Assembly: GCF_001403635.1 (NCBI RefSeq) | Contig: NZ_LN879468.1 | Coordinates: 1,391,001-1,455,000, forward strand | DNA: 64,000 bases | Direction of reading: 5' to 3' | Source: Clostridium massiliamazoniense | Lineage (GTDB): Bacteria > Bacillota > Clostridia > Clostridiales > Clostridiaceae | Part shown: one piece after another, positions 1 to 9,815 of the stretch | Layout of the letters: each line of letters begins with the position of its first letter | Position numbering within the stretch: the first letter of the stretch is position 1 | Notes under the pieces: model-generated | The model's input: only the letters and a program-made list of their open reading frames with translations | Database searches by the model: none | Told to the model about the DNA's origin: nothing | Position numbers and translations under genes: made by a program

Positions 1-43
1 CAGATTTACAGTCTGCCCCCTTTGGCCACTCGGGAACCCCACC
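1..43 (-). tRNA. tRNA-Tyr (GTA), partial at window edge
   Basis: On the minus strand the segment gives an acceptor 5' strand, a D-arm with the GAGTGGCC pattern, and an anticodon arm whose loop reads CTGTAAA, so the anticodon is GTA (positions 9-7). The extra arm, T-arm and 3' end lie before the window. It follows tRNA-Thr by eight bases and is probably cotranscribed with it. Confidence 0.9.
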
Positions 44-51
44 TTTTTTTA

Positions 52-127
52 TGGAGCTGACAATCGGAATCGAACCGATAACCTGCTGATTACAAGTCAG
101 CTGCTCTGCCAATTGAGCCATGTCAGC
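52..127 (-). tRNA. tRNA-Thr (TGT)
   Basis: A complete cloverleaf on the minus strand. The acceptor stem GCTGACA (127-121) pairs with TGTCAGC (62-56). The anticodon loop reads CTTGTAA, giving TGT for ACA codons. The T-loop has GGTTCGATTCC, and CCA is encoded at 54-52. Confidence 0.97.
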
Positions 128-184
128 ATATTTATTTTTCCGATTTTGAAAACTTTTTATTAATTTCCTCAACCGACATTAACT

Positions 185-213
185 AGTATATCCGTTACAT
201 TAACATATTTCAA
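185..213 (-). promoter_or_regulatory. Sigma-A type promoter of the tRNA-Thr/Tyr unit
   Basis: On the minus strand TTGAAA (213-208) and TATACT (190-185) are separated by exactly 17 bases. A start near position 178 would precede the mature tRNA-Thr by about 50 bases. The match is good but the region is AT-rich, so confidence is moderate. Confidence 0.6.
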
Positions 214-493
214 ACTAAAATTATCTCATTTTATTAAAATATCCTTTATTTTTTCTTTAATACTTTATTTTTCTTTATAATACTATTTATTTCTTTACTT
301 TATTTTAAAACTAATTATTATTATTTTCTCATTACTATAATCCCTTGAATTCAGCTATATCCCCATGTAAATCTCTCACCTATTTCATATAGAAAAAGAA
401 AAAGCATTCGTCTTCTCAGTTCTGTCAAAATAATTAAAACAGTACTTACTAAACAAAAGCTTCCTCAATTTAATATTCTATAAAAATTGCTCA
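214..493. other. AT-rich spacer without recognised gene
   Basis: I find no ORF with a ribosome site, no clear hairpin followed by T residues and no RNA gene between the tRNA promoter and the 3' end of the 494-1084 gene. Its terminator should be here, but no convincing stem is visible. Confidence 0.4.
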
Positions 494-1084
494 TTAATTC
501 GCTGCTAGCTTTCTTTCTAATAATTCTACATTTATATAAGGTTCAAAAACTTCTTTTGCTGTTAAATAATCTTGCTTATCTAACCTCTTATTTAAAATAT
601 CTAATATTTCTAAGCAACATTCCATTTCACCTTTATTTTTTATACTAGATACTATCTTAGTATAATCACTCATTGATAATTTTTTACTTATAGTCCTTAT
701 TTCTTTTTTCTCTTCTTTTGTTAATTTATATAAAATTTCTTCTTTATTAACTTTAAAAAGCTTATTACCATTCTCTTGTTTTTCACTCTCTTCCTTTATT
801 ATATATTGACTATTTTCACCAAAATCTTCCTCTTCCTGTTCCTCTACTTTTTGCTCTTCTGCATTAATCTCTTCTTTATCTAATGATACTTTCACTTTAT
901 TTTTTATAAATTCTATTTCTTTATTTTTTAATTCACTGAATAAATTATTTTTTTCTATTTTATTTTGATTTTCTTGAACCATCATATAATCACTTTCATA
1001 TAATGTACTATTATATGATAGCATTAGATAAATTGTTATTGCTGTAATTATTATAACTATTATTGAAAGATATTTTTTTTTCAA
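494..1084 (-). CDS. Membrane-anchored hypothetical protein
   Basis: A 196-residue protein of unknown function. The start chosen is TTG at 1084 because GAGGTGAT lies a few bases upstream; a longer reading from 1114 would bury that ribosome site inside the coding region. Residues about 4-24 form one hydrophobic segment after a KKK start, so this is either an uncleaved signal anchor or a type II membrane protein. The rest is very rich in Glu and Lys (an acidic stretch near residues 70-105) and looks helical or disordered. It has no motif I recognise. The gene stands alone, divergent from yyaC. A sporulation role is only a guess from position. Confidence 0.7.
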   Translation of the reverse strand: MKKKYLSIIVIIITAITIYLMLSYNSTLYESDYMMVQENQNKIEKNNLFSELKNKEIEFIKNKVKVSLDKEEINAEEQKVEEQEEEDFGENSQYIIKEESEKQENGNKLFKVNKEEILYKLTKEEKKEIRTISKKLSMSDYTKIVSSIKNKGEMECCLEILDILNKRLDKQDYLTAKEVFEPYINVELLERKLAAN

Positions 1085-1211
1085 ATCTATCACCTCAATT
1101 GAAAATATTGACAACAGAATAATTTTTTATACTATTTTTTTATTTTTAACTAAAAATAATTTTTTTTATACTAAAAGGAAAATTTCTTAAATAAATATTT
1201 TATATGCCTAT

Positions 1212-1337
1212 TTATCTGATAGCTAGATACTGTTCCTATCTTCTATAAATAAGAGATAAACAGCCTCACGCTTTTAGATAATGCCCACTAAACATTCAGA
1301 TGGAGTCAAAACTCTACTTGAATTAAGTTTCAGTTTA
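1212..1337 (+). repeat. Dispersed intergenic element, copy 1
   Basis: This stretch matches, without gaps over 96 bases and at about 79% identity, the reverse complement of the element at 55978-56100. It contains a 30-nt hairpin at 1294-1323 with loop CAAA and ends in GAATTAAGTTTCAGTTTA, which recurs almost exactly at 19794-19812. It lies directly upstream of the yyaC ribosome site, so it is probably within or next to that gene's leader. Confidence 0.65.
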
Positions 1338-1353
1338 TTATGGAGGTGATTTT

Positions 1354-1887
1354 TTGCCACGAATGAAAATAAAATTCAATGATCACTTAGCATATTTTCA
1401 GATAGCTAACTTTTTAAAAGATTATATAAGTGAAAATACTATTATCGTTTGTATAGGTACAGACAAATGCATAGGAGATTGTTTAGGTCCTTTAGTAGGT
1501 TTCTTATTACAAGAAAAAAATTTCCCTCTAAAAGTTTACGGTACCTTAGAAAAACCAATCCATGCTTTAAATTTAGATAAAGAAATAAAAAACATAAAAA
1601 AAGAAAACCCTAATTCATTTATTATAGCTTTAGATGCTTGTTTAGGTGATAGCAATGATATTGGTTGCATATGCTGTAGAACAGATTCTTTAAGACCTGG
1701 AAAGGGTGTTGGAAAGATTTTACCACCAATCGGTGATATATCTATAGTTGGTATTATAGACTCTTCTGATCGCAACGATTTATTTTCAACTAGAGGTATT
1801 CGCTTAGATTTGGTAATGAAAATGTCTCAAGCTATAACTACCTCTTTAATTGAAGCTTACTCATTAAAAAAATATAATTACAATTAA
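1354..1887 (+). CDS. yyaC: Spore protease YyaC family (DUF1256)
   Basis: A 177-residue protein matching the YyaC/DUF1256 family, which is structurally related to the GPR/HybD peptidase fold and conserved in endospore formers. Visible family features are the segment CIGTDKCIGDCLGPLVG near residues 33-49, DACLG near residue 93 and RPGKGVGK near residue 113. The start is TTG at 1354, seven bases after GGAGG; an ATG three codons later is possible. It is one of the few plus-strand genes here, convergent with mbl, and both probably use the hairpin after its stop codon. Confidence 0.88.
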   Translation: MPRMKIKFNDHLAYFQIANFLKDYISENTIIVCIGTDKCIGDCLGPLVGFLLQEKNFPLKVYGTLEKPIHALNLDKEIKNIKKENPNSFIIALDACLGDSNDIGCICCRTDSLRPGKGVGKILPPIGDISIVGIIDSSDRNDLFSTRGIRLDLVMKMSQAITTSLIEAYSLKKYNYN

Positions 1888-1891
1888 AAAA

Positions 1892-1968
1892 GCTGTATCA
1901 AAAGAAATTGACCTAAATATAAAAGTAATTTTACTATTATATTTTCAATACTTTTGATACAGTTTTTT
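1892..1968. terminator. Bidirectional terminator between yyaC and mbl
   Basis: CTGTATCAAAAG and CTTTTGATACAG form a 12-bp stem enclosing an AT-rich loop. The stem is followed by TTTTTT on the plus strand and preceded by A residues that give U residues on the minus strand. Confidence 0.8.
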
Positions 1969-3004
1969 ATTCTATCATTCTTACTTCTTCTTCTTCCATT
2001 AATATATTCAATTTTTCAATAGTCTCTAAAACTTTTCCTGTTCCTTCAGCTACACAACTAATAGAATCCTCTGCTCCCCTTACTTGTACACCAATTTCAC
2101 TTTCTAGATATTTACTTAATCCAAATAAAAGTGCTCCTCCTCCAGTCATTACTATTCCATCTTCCATTATATCTGCTGCCAATTCTGGCGGAGTTTTTTC
2201 TAGCACTGACTTTACACTATCTAAAATTAATTTTATAGGTTCTTTGATTGCCTCTCTAATTTCATCTGATGATACTAATATTTCATCAGGCAAACCAGTA
2301 ACCATATTTCTTCCCTTTACCTTTGCATTTTCATTTCTTAACCCTGAGATAGCTGATGCTACACTAATTTTAAGTTGTTCTGCTGTACGCTCACCTATCA
2401 TGAGTTTATTATTAACCCTTATGTATTTTATAATAGCTTCATCAAAAGTATCTCCAGCTACTTTTATTGAATCTCTTACAACTACACCACCTAAAGATAT
2501 TACTGCAACATCACAAGTTCCACCGCCAATATCTATAACCATTCTTCCATTAGGCATAGAAATATCAACACCAGCCCCTATGGCTGCTGCTAATGGCTCT
2601 TCTATTAAATACACACCCCTAGCCCCTGAATTCCTAGTTGCATCAATAACTGCTCTTCTTTCTATTTCAGTTGCCTTCGATGGTATACATACCATTATTT
2701 TCCCAGGCGATTTTTTAACCTTCTTTATACTACCACTAATAAAATATTTAAGCATTTTTTCTGTTATATCATAATCTGAAATAACACCATCTCTTAATGG
2801 TCTCACAGCTACAATATTCCCTGGAGTTCTTCCTATCATATTTCTAGCTTCTTCACCAACTGCTAAAACCTTATTTTTTATTTTATCAACAGCAACAACT
2901 GATGGCTCTTTTAATACTATTCCTTGTCCTTTTACATATACTAACACTGTCGCAGTTCCTAAATCTATCCCTATATCTACAGAACTATTAAAAAACCTCA
3001 TCAT
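1967..3004 (-). CDS. mbl: MreB-family rod-shape protein (Mbl)
   Basis: A 345-residue actin-like protein of the MreB/Mbl family, which polymerises under the membrane and directs lateral peptidoglycan synthesis. Seen are the phosphate-1 motif DIGIDLGTATVLVY near residues 11-24, the connecting EEPLAAAIGAG segment near 136-146, the phosphate-2 motif IDIGGGTCDVAVI near 158-170 and the adenosine motif MTGGGALLFGL near 287-297. The paralog Mbl is inferred from position directly downstream of spoIIID, as in Bacillus subtilis. The start at 3004 has AGGTGG about six bases upstream; an ATG one codon later is equally possible. Confidence 0.92.
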   Translation of the reverse strand: MMRFFNSSVDIGIDLGTATVLVYVKGQGIVLKEPSVVAVDKIKNKVLAVGEEARNMIGRTPGNIVAVRPLRDGVISDYDITEKMLKYFISGSIKKVKKSPGKIMVCIPSKATEIERRAVIDATRNSGARGVYLIEEPLAAAIGAGVDISMPNGRMVIDIGGGTCDVAVISLGGVVVRDSIKVAGDTFDEAIIKYIRVNNKLMIGERTAEQLKISVASAISGLRNENAKVKGRNMVTGLPDEILVSSDEIREAIKEPIKLILDSVKSVLEKTPPELAADIMEDGIVMTGGGALLFGLSKYLESEIGVQVRGAEDSISCVAEGTGKVLETIEKLNILMEEEEVRMIE

Positions 3005-3077
3005 TTTACCCCACCTTTTTTATAATCTATATTTATACAGATCATCCCTATATTTTACATTATATATTAATTATTCC

Positions 3078-3332
3078 TTATTTATCAACAACTTTATATT
3101 TTAATTTAGTTGCCTTTCCTCCTCTTATATGTCTCTCAGCCTTATTTAAATCTAATATATCTTTAGCTTCATTAGCTATTCCTGGATTTAATTTAGGTAA
3201 TCTCTCTGTCATATCTTTATGAATAGTACTTTTACTAACTCCGAAAACCTTTGCTGTTCTCCTAATAGTTGCTTTTGATTCTATTATATATTTAGCTACC
3301 TCTAACACTCTTTCTTCTATATAATCTTTCAT
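3078..3332 (-). CDS. spoIIID: Sporulation transcription factor SpoIIID
   Basis: An 84-residue DNA-binding protein. The helix-turn-helix TIRRTAKVFGVSKSTIHKDM (residues 22-41) is the SpoIIID signature, and the basic C-terminal RHIRGGKATKLKYK fits its second DNA-contacting element. In endospore formers it acts in the mother cell, tuning sigma-E genes and promoting sigma-K production. AGGAGG precedes the ATG at the usual distance. It lies 73 bases upstream of mbl, and the pair is probably an operon. Confidence 0.96.
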   Translation of the reverse strand: MKDYIEERVLEVAKYIIESKATIRRTAKVFGVSKSTIHKDMTERLPKLNPGIANEAKDILDLNKAERHIRGGKATKLKYKVVDK

Positions 3333-3375
3333 GATTTCCTCCTAGCTATAAAAAAGTATATCTAAAACTTAGTTT

Positions 3376-3562
3376 TATCTGAGAACTAGTGCTTATAGTA
3401 TTCCAATCCATTTTTAGTTGAAATATCTTTCTAGCATACTCTTAGATAGATTTGACTGAACATTTAATTTGAGATTCCTAATTCTATTTAGATAAAGTTT
3501 TACTAAATAGAAAATTTAAATTTCTATTAAAGAACTTTATCTGAATTAAATCTCACTTTATT
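3376..3562 (+). repeat. Dispersed intergenic element, copy 2 (expanded)
   Basis: Left end TTTATCTGAGAACTAGTG resembles copy 4 (TTTATCTGATAACTAGTG), and right end GAATTAAATCTCACTTTA resembles copies 1, 4 and 9. The middle is longer than in other copies and holds its own palindromes (AGATAAAGTT against AACTTTATCT). It lies between spoIIID and spoIIQ. Confidence 0.5.
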
Positions 3563-3566
3563 TTTA

Positions 3567-3591
3567 GCCAGTCCCCCTATAGAGACTGGCC
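3567..3591. terminator. Hairpin downstream of spoIIQ
   Basis: GCCAGTC and GACTGGC form a 7-bp GC-rich stem with a ten-base loop. The T tract on the minus strand is poor, so it may instead be the edge of the repeat element beside it. Confidence 0.4.
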
Positions 3592-3661
3592 TAGTATTTT
3601 TATTTAACATATAAATATCTATATTTTATTTATTATTGCTAAATCTTACTCTTAAAGTTTT

Positions 3662-4390
3662 TTATTTCTTTATTGCAATTTCCTTAAAATACTTAGTTGG
3701 ATTAATTGGTTCTTTATCTTTTTCAACATGTAATAATAAGTATTCTTTTGAAACTCTATCCTTAGGATTCATTTTTATTGAATTACCTACCTTACCAATC
3801 ACAGCTCCTTGAGTTATTTTATCTCCAGCTTTAACCTTTATACTTTTATCTAAATTACCATAAAGTATTTTTACTCCATTAGCACATTCAACCAGTACAT
3901 AATTACCTATTTTAGAATCTCCACTTTTAGCTTCTAATACAGTTCCATCAGTTGCTGATTTAACCTCTGTTCCTACAGGAACCTCAATATCAATTCCTTT
4001 ATACACATTAGCTACCTTTCCATCATTCTCTAGTCTAGGTGCTATGTTAAATGTTCTTGTAATTAATCCTTTTTCTACTGGATTTATGAATTCTTTTGTT
4101 GGTTTTGCAGATGTAGCAACTGAACCTTCCTCATTGCTTGCCTCATTCTTCTTTTCTTCCTTAGCATTTACCTTTTCTTCTTCCTTTTTTACTAATTCCG
4201 CATCTGGAACTAAAGTATTATTTGTAGTAGACTTATCTTCAGGTACAGTATTATTGGCTACTGGTTTTTGTGTTTCCTTAGTTGCTTTTTTCCCTCCTGT
4301 ATATATAGCTACAGTTGTGATAAGTAATAAGCATACGAATAAAACCACATAAAAACTTTCTCTCTTTAATAAATTTTTAAATTTTTCCAT
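3662..4390 (-). CDS. spoIIQ: Stage II sporulation protein SpoIIQ (LytM/M23-like)
   Basis: A 242-residue forespore membrane protein that in endospore formers pairs with mother-cell SpoIIIAH across the intermembrane space. One transmembrane segment spans residues about 13-31, then a Lys/Glu-rich linker to about residue 95, then an M23/LytM domain. The zinc site is degenerate: the first ligand His of HxxxD is Tyr130 (Asp134 is kept), the catalytic-loop His is Asn179, and only His221 of the HxH pair remains. It is therefore probably a structural, non-hydrolytic member. AAAGGAGGTG precedes the ATG. A sigma-F-like promoter sits just upstream. Confidence 0.9.
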   Translation of the reverse strand: MEKFKNLLKRESFYVVLFVCLLLITTVAIYTGGKKATKETQKPVANNTVPEDKSTTNNTLVPDAELVKKEEEKVNAKEEKKNEASNEEGSVATSAKPTKEFINPVEKGLITRTFNIAPRLENDGKVANVYKGIDIEVPVGTEVKSATDGTVLEAKSGDSKIGNYVLVECANGVKILYGNLDKSIKVKAGDKITQGAVIGKVGNSIKMNPKDRVSKEYLLLHVEKDKEPINPTKYFKEIAIKK

Positions 4391-4409
4391 ATCAACACCT
4401 CCTTTAAGT

Positions 4410-4438
4410 AGTCTGTCCTTTATTTCAAAATTTAATAC
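4410..4438 (-). promoter_or_regulatory. Candidate sigma-F/sigma-G promoter of spoIIQ
   Basis: On the minus strand GTATT (4438-4434) and GGACAGACT (4418-4410) are 15 bases apart. This resembles the forespore sigma consensus (GYATA, then GGNRANANT) with one mismatch in the -10 box. spoIIQ is a known sigma-F gene in endospore formers. Confidence 0.5.
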
Positions 4439-4511
4439 ATATATTACTAAAAGTTTTTACGACAAATAACTACAATAATTTTGAAATAAAAAAAGGAGCT
4501 ATATCAAATCA

Positions 4512-4583
4512 ACACCTGAGTTAACTCTACATTCATAAATATATTTTCCATCTGCCTATATAGCTAGATAAAAAGCAGAGAGG
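4512..4583 (-). repeat. Dispersed intergenic element, copy 3 (partial)
   Basis: A remnant of the hairpin module (GAGTTAACTCTAC) is followed by the right arm of the second module (CTATATAGCTAGATAAAAA, then GCAGAG). The latter is nearly identical to 40582-40611 and 45063-45088. It lies immediately past the spoIID terminator. Confidence 0.5.
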
Positions 4584-4610
4584 ATGTATCTCTAATTCGA
4601 TACATCCTCT
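4579..4610 (-). terminator. Terminator of spoIID
   Basis: AGAGGATGTATC pairs with GATACATCCTCT over 12 bp. On the minus strand it is followed by CTGCTTTTTATC. The stem core is identical to those at 27088 and 40609. Confidence 0.8.
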
Positions 4611-4617
4611 AAATTTA

Positions 4618-5724
4618 TTAAATCTCTTGTTTAGCTTCATTTAAATCTATTACCTTAGTTCCATTAAAATAATGTGATAATATTTCATCATATTTTTTTC
4701 CCTTCTTAGCCATAGCATTTGCTCCCCACTGACTCATTCCTACACCATGACCATAGCCCTTACAATAAATGTTCACTTTATTACCTGTTATTTTTATATT
4801 GAAATTTGCTGAATTTAATCCAAATAATTTTCTAAACTCCACACCAGTTAATGATATATTCTTTAATTTTACTTCTTTTACTGATCCTCCTTCGTTTCTA
4901 CTAACTATCTTTATTGAATCCTTTATATTATTAGCATTTAAATCACTCTTATCATAATTCTTATTCACTATATTAATAAAATCAGATATACTAAAGTTCT
5001 TTTCTGTTTCATATTTAGGACTCTCCTCTTCCCCCTTACTTTCTACCGATCTCAAATAAGGAGCCTCAACCTTAAACACATCTAAAGCATTTTCAGTTTT
5101 CCCTGAACTTGTAGCAAAATATTGTGGATATTTTATCATTACATTATCATAGGCTAATACTTTATTTTTTGTTTTTTCCACTGTTTCATTAATTTTATTT
5201 TGAAATTTCTCTTTATCATATCCTATTTTCTCAATATTACTAGCATGAGGTCTATATACCTGACAATGGGTAGTATTACATATATGAGCATTTTTCCCCT
5301 TAGCCTTTGAACATGGATTTATCATTTTATTCATAACAAAGGTTCTTGCTAAGACTCCCTGAGCTATTAATGCCTCTTCATTAAATGCCATAGGCATTTC
5401 ACTGCTAACAACACCTTTTACATATTCCTCTAACTCTACAGTAACTACTTTATTATTTCCCTCATCATAAACCTTTACTTTAGAAAAATCTATATTTAAA
5501 TCCACTAACTTTTTTCCTGAATTTAATTTTTCTATTTTCTCATCACTTTTCTTATTATAATTTTTATTTATATTTTTATATTTACTATTTCCTAAAATAC
5601 CAAATACAACTGGTATAGCCATAATTATTATTGCAACTAAACTAACTGTTAATACATTTTTATACTTAACAAGGTTTATATTAAGTTTAGTGAATTTTAT
5701 ATTTTTCCAATTCCTTTTTTTCAC
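4618..5724 (-). CDS. spoIID: Stage II sporulation protein SpoIID (lytic transglycosylase)
   Basis: A 368-residue SpoIID-family enzyme. In the mother cell SpoIID cleaves peptidoglycan glycan strands, working with SpoIIM and SpoIIP in engulfment. A membrane anchor lies at residues about 24-46. The catalytic region SSEMPMAFNEEALIAQG (near 112-128) carries the conserved Glu, and a Cys pair with His (NPCSKAKG, then ICNTTHCQVYRPH) matches the family zinc site. The C-terminal GYGHGVGMSQWGANAMA motif near 324-340 is typical. The start is GTG at 5724, after AAGGGGG with seven bases between. It sits between murA and spoIIQ as in Bacillus. Confidence 0.95.
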   Translation of the reverse strand: MKKRNWKNIKFTKLNINLVKYKNVLTVSLVAIIIMAIPVVFGILGNSKYKNINKNYNKKSDEKIEKLNSGKKLVDLNIDFSKVKVYDEGNNKVVTVELEEYVKGVVSSEMPMAFNEEALIAQGVLARTFVMNKMINPCSKAKGKNAHICNTTHCQVYRPHASNIEKIGYDKEKFQNKINETVEKTKNKVLAYDNVMIKYPQYFATSSGKTENALDVFKVEAPYLRSVESKGEEESPKYETEKNFSISDFINIVNKNYDKSDLNANNIKDSIKIVSRNEGGSVKEVKLKNISLTGVEFRKLFGLNSANFNIKITGNKVNIYCKGYGHGVGMSQWGANAMAKKGKKYDEILSHYFNGTKVIDLNEAKQEI

Positions 5725-5848
5725 CTACAATCCCCCTTATAAAAAAATCCCATGTCTTTACTTTAATTAGAGTTCTCTTTATTTATATGTTATGTAAATT
5801 ATAAAAATAACTTAAATGTTATCTCTTACTACTTTTTAACAAAGTAAA

Positions 5849-5896
5849 AAAGGAGTAAATCAAAGTGAAATAAAATTTCACTTTGATTACTCCTTA
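5849..5896 (-). terminator. Terminator of murA
   Basis: AGGAGTAAATCAAAGTGAAA pairs with its near-complement ending TTGATTACTCCT, an 18-19 bp stem with one bulge and a six-base loop. The minus strand continues into a short T-rich run. Confidence 0.8.
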
Positions 5897-5899
5897 AAC

Positions 5900-7171
5900 T
5901 TAATCCTCATCATTAATTCTATAAATATTTGCTCCTATTCTTCTAAATTTTTCTTCTATATTTACATATCCTCTATCTATATGATATATATTCCTTATGG
6001 TAGTATATCCATCTGCAATTAATCCTGCTAATATTAATGATGCCCCTGATCTTAAATCTGTTGCCTTAACATCTGAACCTGTCAATCTATTAACACCATT
6101 TATAACAGCTACATTACCTATTATTTTTATATCAGCGCCCATTTTCTGTAATTCTATAGCATTCATAAACCTATTTTCAAATACTGTTTCATTTATTAAA
6201 CTTGTTCCATTACTAACTGATAAAAGACTCATCATCTGAGACTGCATATCTGTAGGGAACCCTGGATATGGCATTGTAATTATATCAGCAGGTCTTATAA
6301 TTTTATTTCCTGTCACTATAACTGTCTTACTTCCTTCTAATACGTCAATATTAGCTCCTATTTCTTTCAATTTTTCTATTACTGGTTTAAGATGATTTAC
6401 TTCTACACCATGTATCTTTATAGTTGAATTGCTTATTGCTGCAGCTATCATAAAAGTTCCTGCTTCAATTCTATCATATATAGGAGTATATCTTGTCCCT
6501 TTTAAATTTTTAACTCCCTCTATTTCAATAGTTTTTGTTCCTGCTCCCTTTATTTTAGCTCCCATGGATATTAAAAAATAAGCTAAATCTTCTATTTCTG
6601 GCTCCATAGCTGCATTTTCTATTATAGTCTTCCCTTCTAATAAAGTTGCTAACATTATTAAATTTTCAGTTGCTCCAACAGATGGAAAATCTAAATAAAT
6701 AGTTCCACCTTTCATCTCACTACCATCTACTTCTATAAAGCCATGAGATTTAGTAACAGTTGCACCTAAAGCTTCAAAGCCCTTTATATGCAAGTCAATA
6801 GGTCTACTTCCTATATTACAACCTCCTGGTGAGGCAATTTTAAACTTTTTATATTTTGCTATCATAGGTCCCATAATTAAGAAAGAAGCTCTCATTTTTT
6901 GAACTAATTCACTTTTGGCAATGCTTTTACTTATGTTACTAGAATTTATTTTTAAACTATTCTCATTTCTATTGAAGTTAACTTCACAACCAATGTCTGC
7001 TAGAACTTCAGATATAACTTTAACATCTTCTAAAAATGGAACATTGTCTATTATTACAGTATCATCTGATAATATTGCTGCTGCTATTATTGGCAATACG
7101 GAATTCTTAGCAGCACTTATAGTAACTTCCCCACCTAAAGCATTACCTCCTCTAACAATTATCTTTTCCAT
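5900..7171 (-). CDS. murA: UDP-N-acetylglucosamine 1-carboxyvinyltransferase
   Basis: A 423-residue MurA of normal length. It transfers enolpyruvate from phosphoenolpyruvate to UDP-GlcNAc, the first committed cytoplasmic step of peptidoglycan synthesis. Seen are the substrate-binding AAKNSVLPIIAAAIL near residues 20-34, the active-site loop SPGGCNIGSRPIDLH with Cys118 (the fosfomycin target) and the PGFPTDMQSQ segment bearing the catalytic Asp. The ATG at 7171 is chosen because GGAGGG precedes it; the upstream ATG at 7186 overlaps that ribosome site. It lies downstream of ywmB with about 17 bases between, probably in one transcript. Confidence 0.97.
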   Translation of the reverse strand: MEKIIVRGGNALGGEVTISAAKNSVLPIIAAAILSDDTVIIDNVPFLEDVKVISEVLADIGCEVNFNRNENSLKINSSNISKSIAKSELVQKMRASFLIMGPMIAKYKKFKIASPGGCNIGSRPIDLHIKGFEALGATVTKSHGFIEVDGSEMKGGTIYLDFPSVGATENLIMLATLLEGKTIIENAAMEPEIEDLAYFLISMGAKIKGAGTKTIEIEGVKNLKGTRYTPIYDRIEAGTFMIAAAISNSTIKIHGVEVNHLKPVIEKLKEIGANIDVLEGSKTVIVTGNKIIRPADIITMPYPGFPTDMQSQMMSLLSVSNGTSLINETVFENRFMNAIELQKMGADIKIIGNVAVINGVNRLTGSDVKATDLRSGASLILAGLIADGYTTIRNIYHIDRGYVNIEEKFRRIGANIYRINDED

Positions 7172-7188
7172 TTTAACCCTCCACATAT

Positions 7189-7827
7189 TTAATAGGTTAT
7201 AAAAATAACTGGAGTTCCTATAATCATATAAACATCTTTGCTATCATTATAATTAACCACTGCATAATTTATTTTTTCCCCATTATTAAATTCAACAACA
7301 CCGGTAATCCCTGAATCAATATTTATACTTTCTATATTATTTGGATTTAAATTTAATAGTTTATCCTCTAATATTTGTACATTTTTATTTACTCCAAAAT
7401 TATTATTTACTTTACCCTTTAAATAACTTGAAATTTTTATATTCTTATTTGCTTTTTTCAAGCAATTCTCTAATACATCTATATTATTATTTTTACCTAC
7501 TTCTTTTATTGTTATTTCAACATTTATACCTCGTTTTTCTTCAATGGCAAATATGTTAAGTTCTGTAGTATCCCCTTTTGAGTTAAAATAAAAGTTATTA
7601 TTATATTTTTTAATCTTGCCTTCTATTTTAAATAAAGTTTCTATTTTTTTAATTTCTTCTTCTATACTACTTTGGCTTAAATATTTTCCTTGAACACCAC
7701 TTTCTATAACAATACAGCTTTCATCCATAATAGTATTGTATATATCTAAATTATAGAATTTATTAATATTCACAAATGTTGATGCAGCTATTGTAATAGA
7801 AATTATAAAATTAAATAATTTTCCCAT
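7189..7827 (-). CDS. ywmB: YwmB-family protein (DUF1779)
   Basis: A 212-residue protein with an N-terminal hydrophobic stretch (residues about 4-19) that looks like a signal peptide or anchor. Identification rests on gene order, since ywmB lies between the atp operon and murA in Bacillus and clostridia, and on the C-terminal TGVVEFNNGEKINYAVVNYN segment, typical of the YwmB/TATA-box-binding-like fold. The molecular role is unknown. The ATG follows GAGGGGTG at good spacing. The sequence is weakly conserved and very Asn/Lys rich, so a lineage-specific protein cannot be excluded. Confidence 0.7.
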   Translation of the reverse strand: MGKLFNFIISITIAASTFVNINKFYNLDIYNTIMDESCIVIESGVQGKYLSQSSIEEEIKKIETLFKIEGKIKKYNNNFYFNSKGDTTELNIFAIEEKRGINVEITIKEVGKNNNIDVLENCLKKANKNIKISSYLKGKVNNNFGVNKNVQILEDKLLNLNPNNIESINIDSGITGVVEFNNGEKINYAVVNYNDSKDVYMIIGTPVIFITY

Positions 7828-7971
7828 ATAATCACCCCTCTTTTAATTATTAACTATATATGGAAAATTAAACATTTTTTATAAGCTTTCATACTATAAA
7901 TATATTCACTTTCCTATTTATTTGTGATTATGATATTTATGGGTAAAATTCTTTTATTTTCTACAAAAAAA

Positions 7972-7998
7972 GACAGTAGATTTTAAAAATCTACTGTC
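7972..7998 (-). terminator. Terminator of the atp operon
   Basis: GACAGTAGATTTT and AAAATCTACTGTC form a 13-bp stem followed on the minus strand by TTTTTTT. It overlaps the atpC stop codon by a few bases. Confidence 0.92.
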
Positions 7999-8398
7999 CT
8001 TTATTTTTAAGCTTTATTCTTCCTAAAGCTCTTTTTAAAGATAGCTCTGCTCTCTTTTTATCTATATTAACATCTGTAGAAGCTAGTCTTTCTTCTGCTC
8101 TTTTCTTAGAAGCTTCCGCTCTTTCTAAGTCTATATCTCGAGCTTGAACTATAGAGTTTACACAAACAACAACATTATTATTCTTTGCTTCTATAATTCC
8201 TTCACCAACGAAATATACCTCTTCCATACCTAATTCGTCTTTAACATATAATTCTGTTGGTACTATATTAGATATAAAAGGTTCGTGGTCTTTTAAAATT
8301 TGAAATTCACCAACCATGCTTTTACATTTTAGAGAAAGTACTTCTCCATTTAAAACAATATCTTGTGGTGTTGCAATAAGTAGGTTAAATGTGTTCAT
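7991..8398 (-). CDS. atpC: ATP synthase F1 subunit epsilon
   Basis: A 135-residue epsilon subunit, the rotor component that couples gamma to the c-ring and can brake ATP hydrolysis. An N-terminal beta-sandwich (KSMVGEFQILKDHEPFISNI near residues 26-45) and a C-terminal helical hairpin (residues about 90-133, Arg/Lys/Glu rich) are visible. It is last in the atp operon, 16 bases after atpD, with GAGGAGG before its ATG. The operon terminator overlaps its end. Confidence 0.97.
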   Translation of the reverse strand: MNTFNLLIATPQDIVLNGEVLSLKCKSMVGEFQILKDHEPFISNIVPTELYVKDELGMEEVYFVGEGIIEAKNNNVVVCVNSIVQARDIDLERAEASKKRAEERLASTDVNIDKKRAELSLKRALGRIKLKNKGQ

Positions 8399-8414
8399 AT
8401 TATAACCTCCTCAA

Positions 8415-9815
<1,401 letters not shown>

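Noticed and set aside
2244-2774. 176-codon plus-strand ORF opposite mbl
   Set aside because: It lies wholly inside mbl, has no ribosome site, and its composition is that of an antisense shadow.
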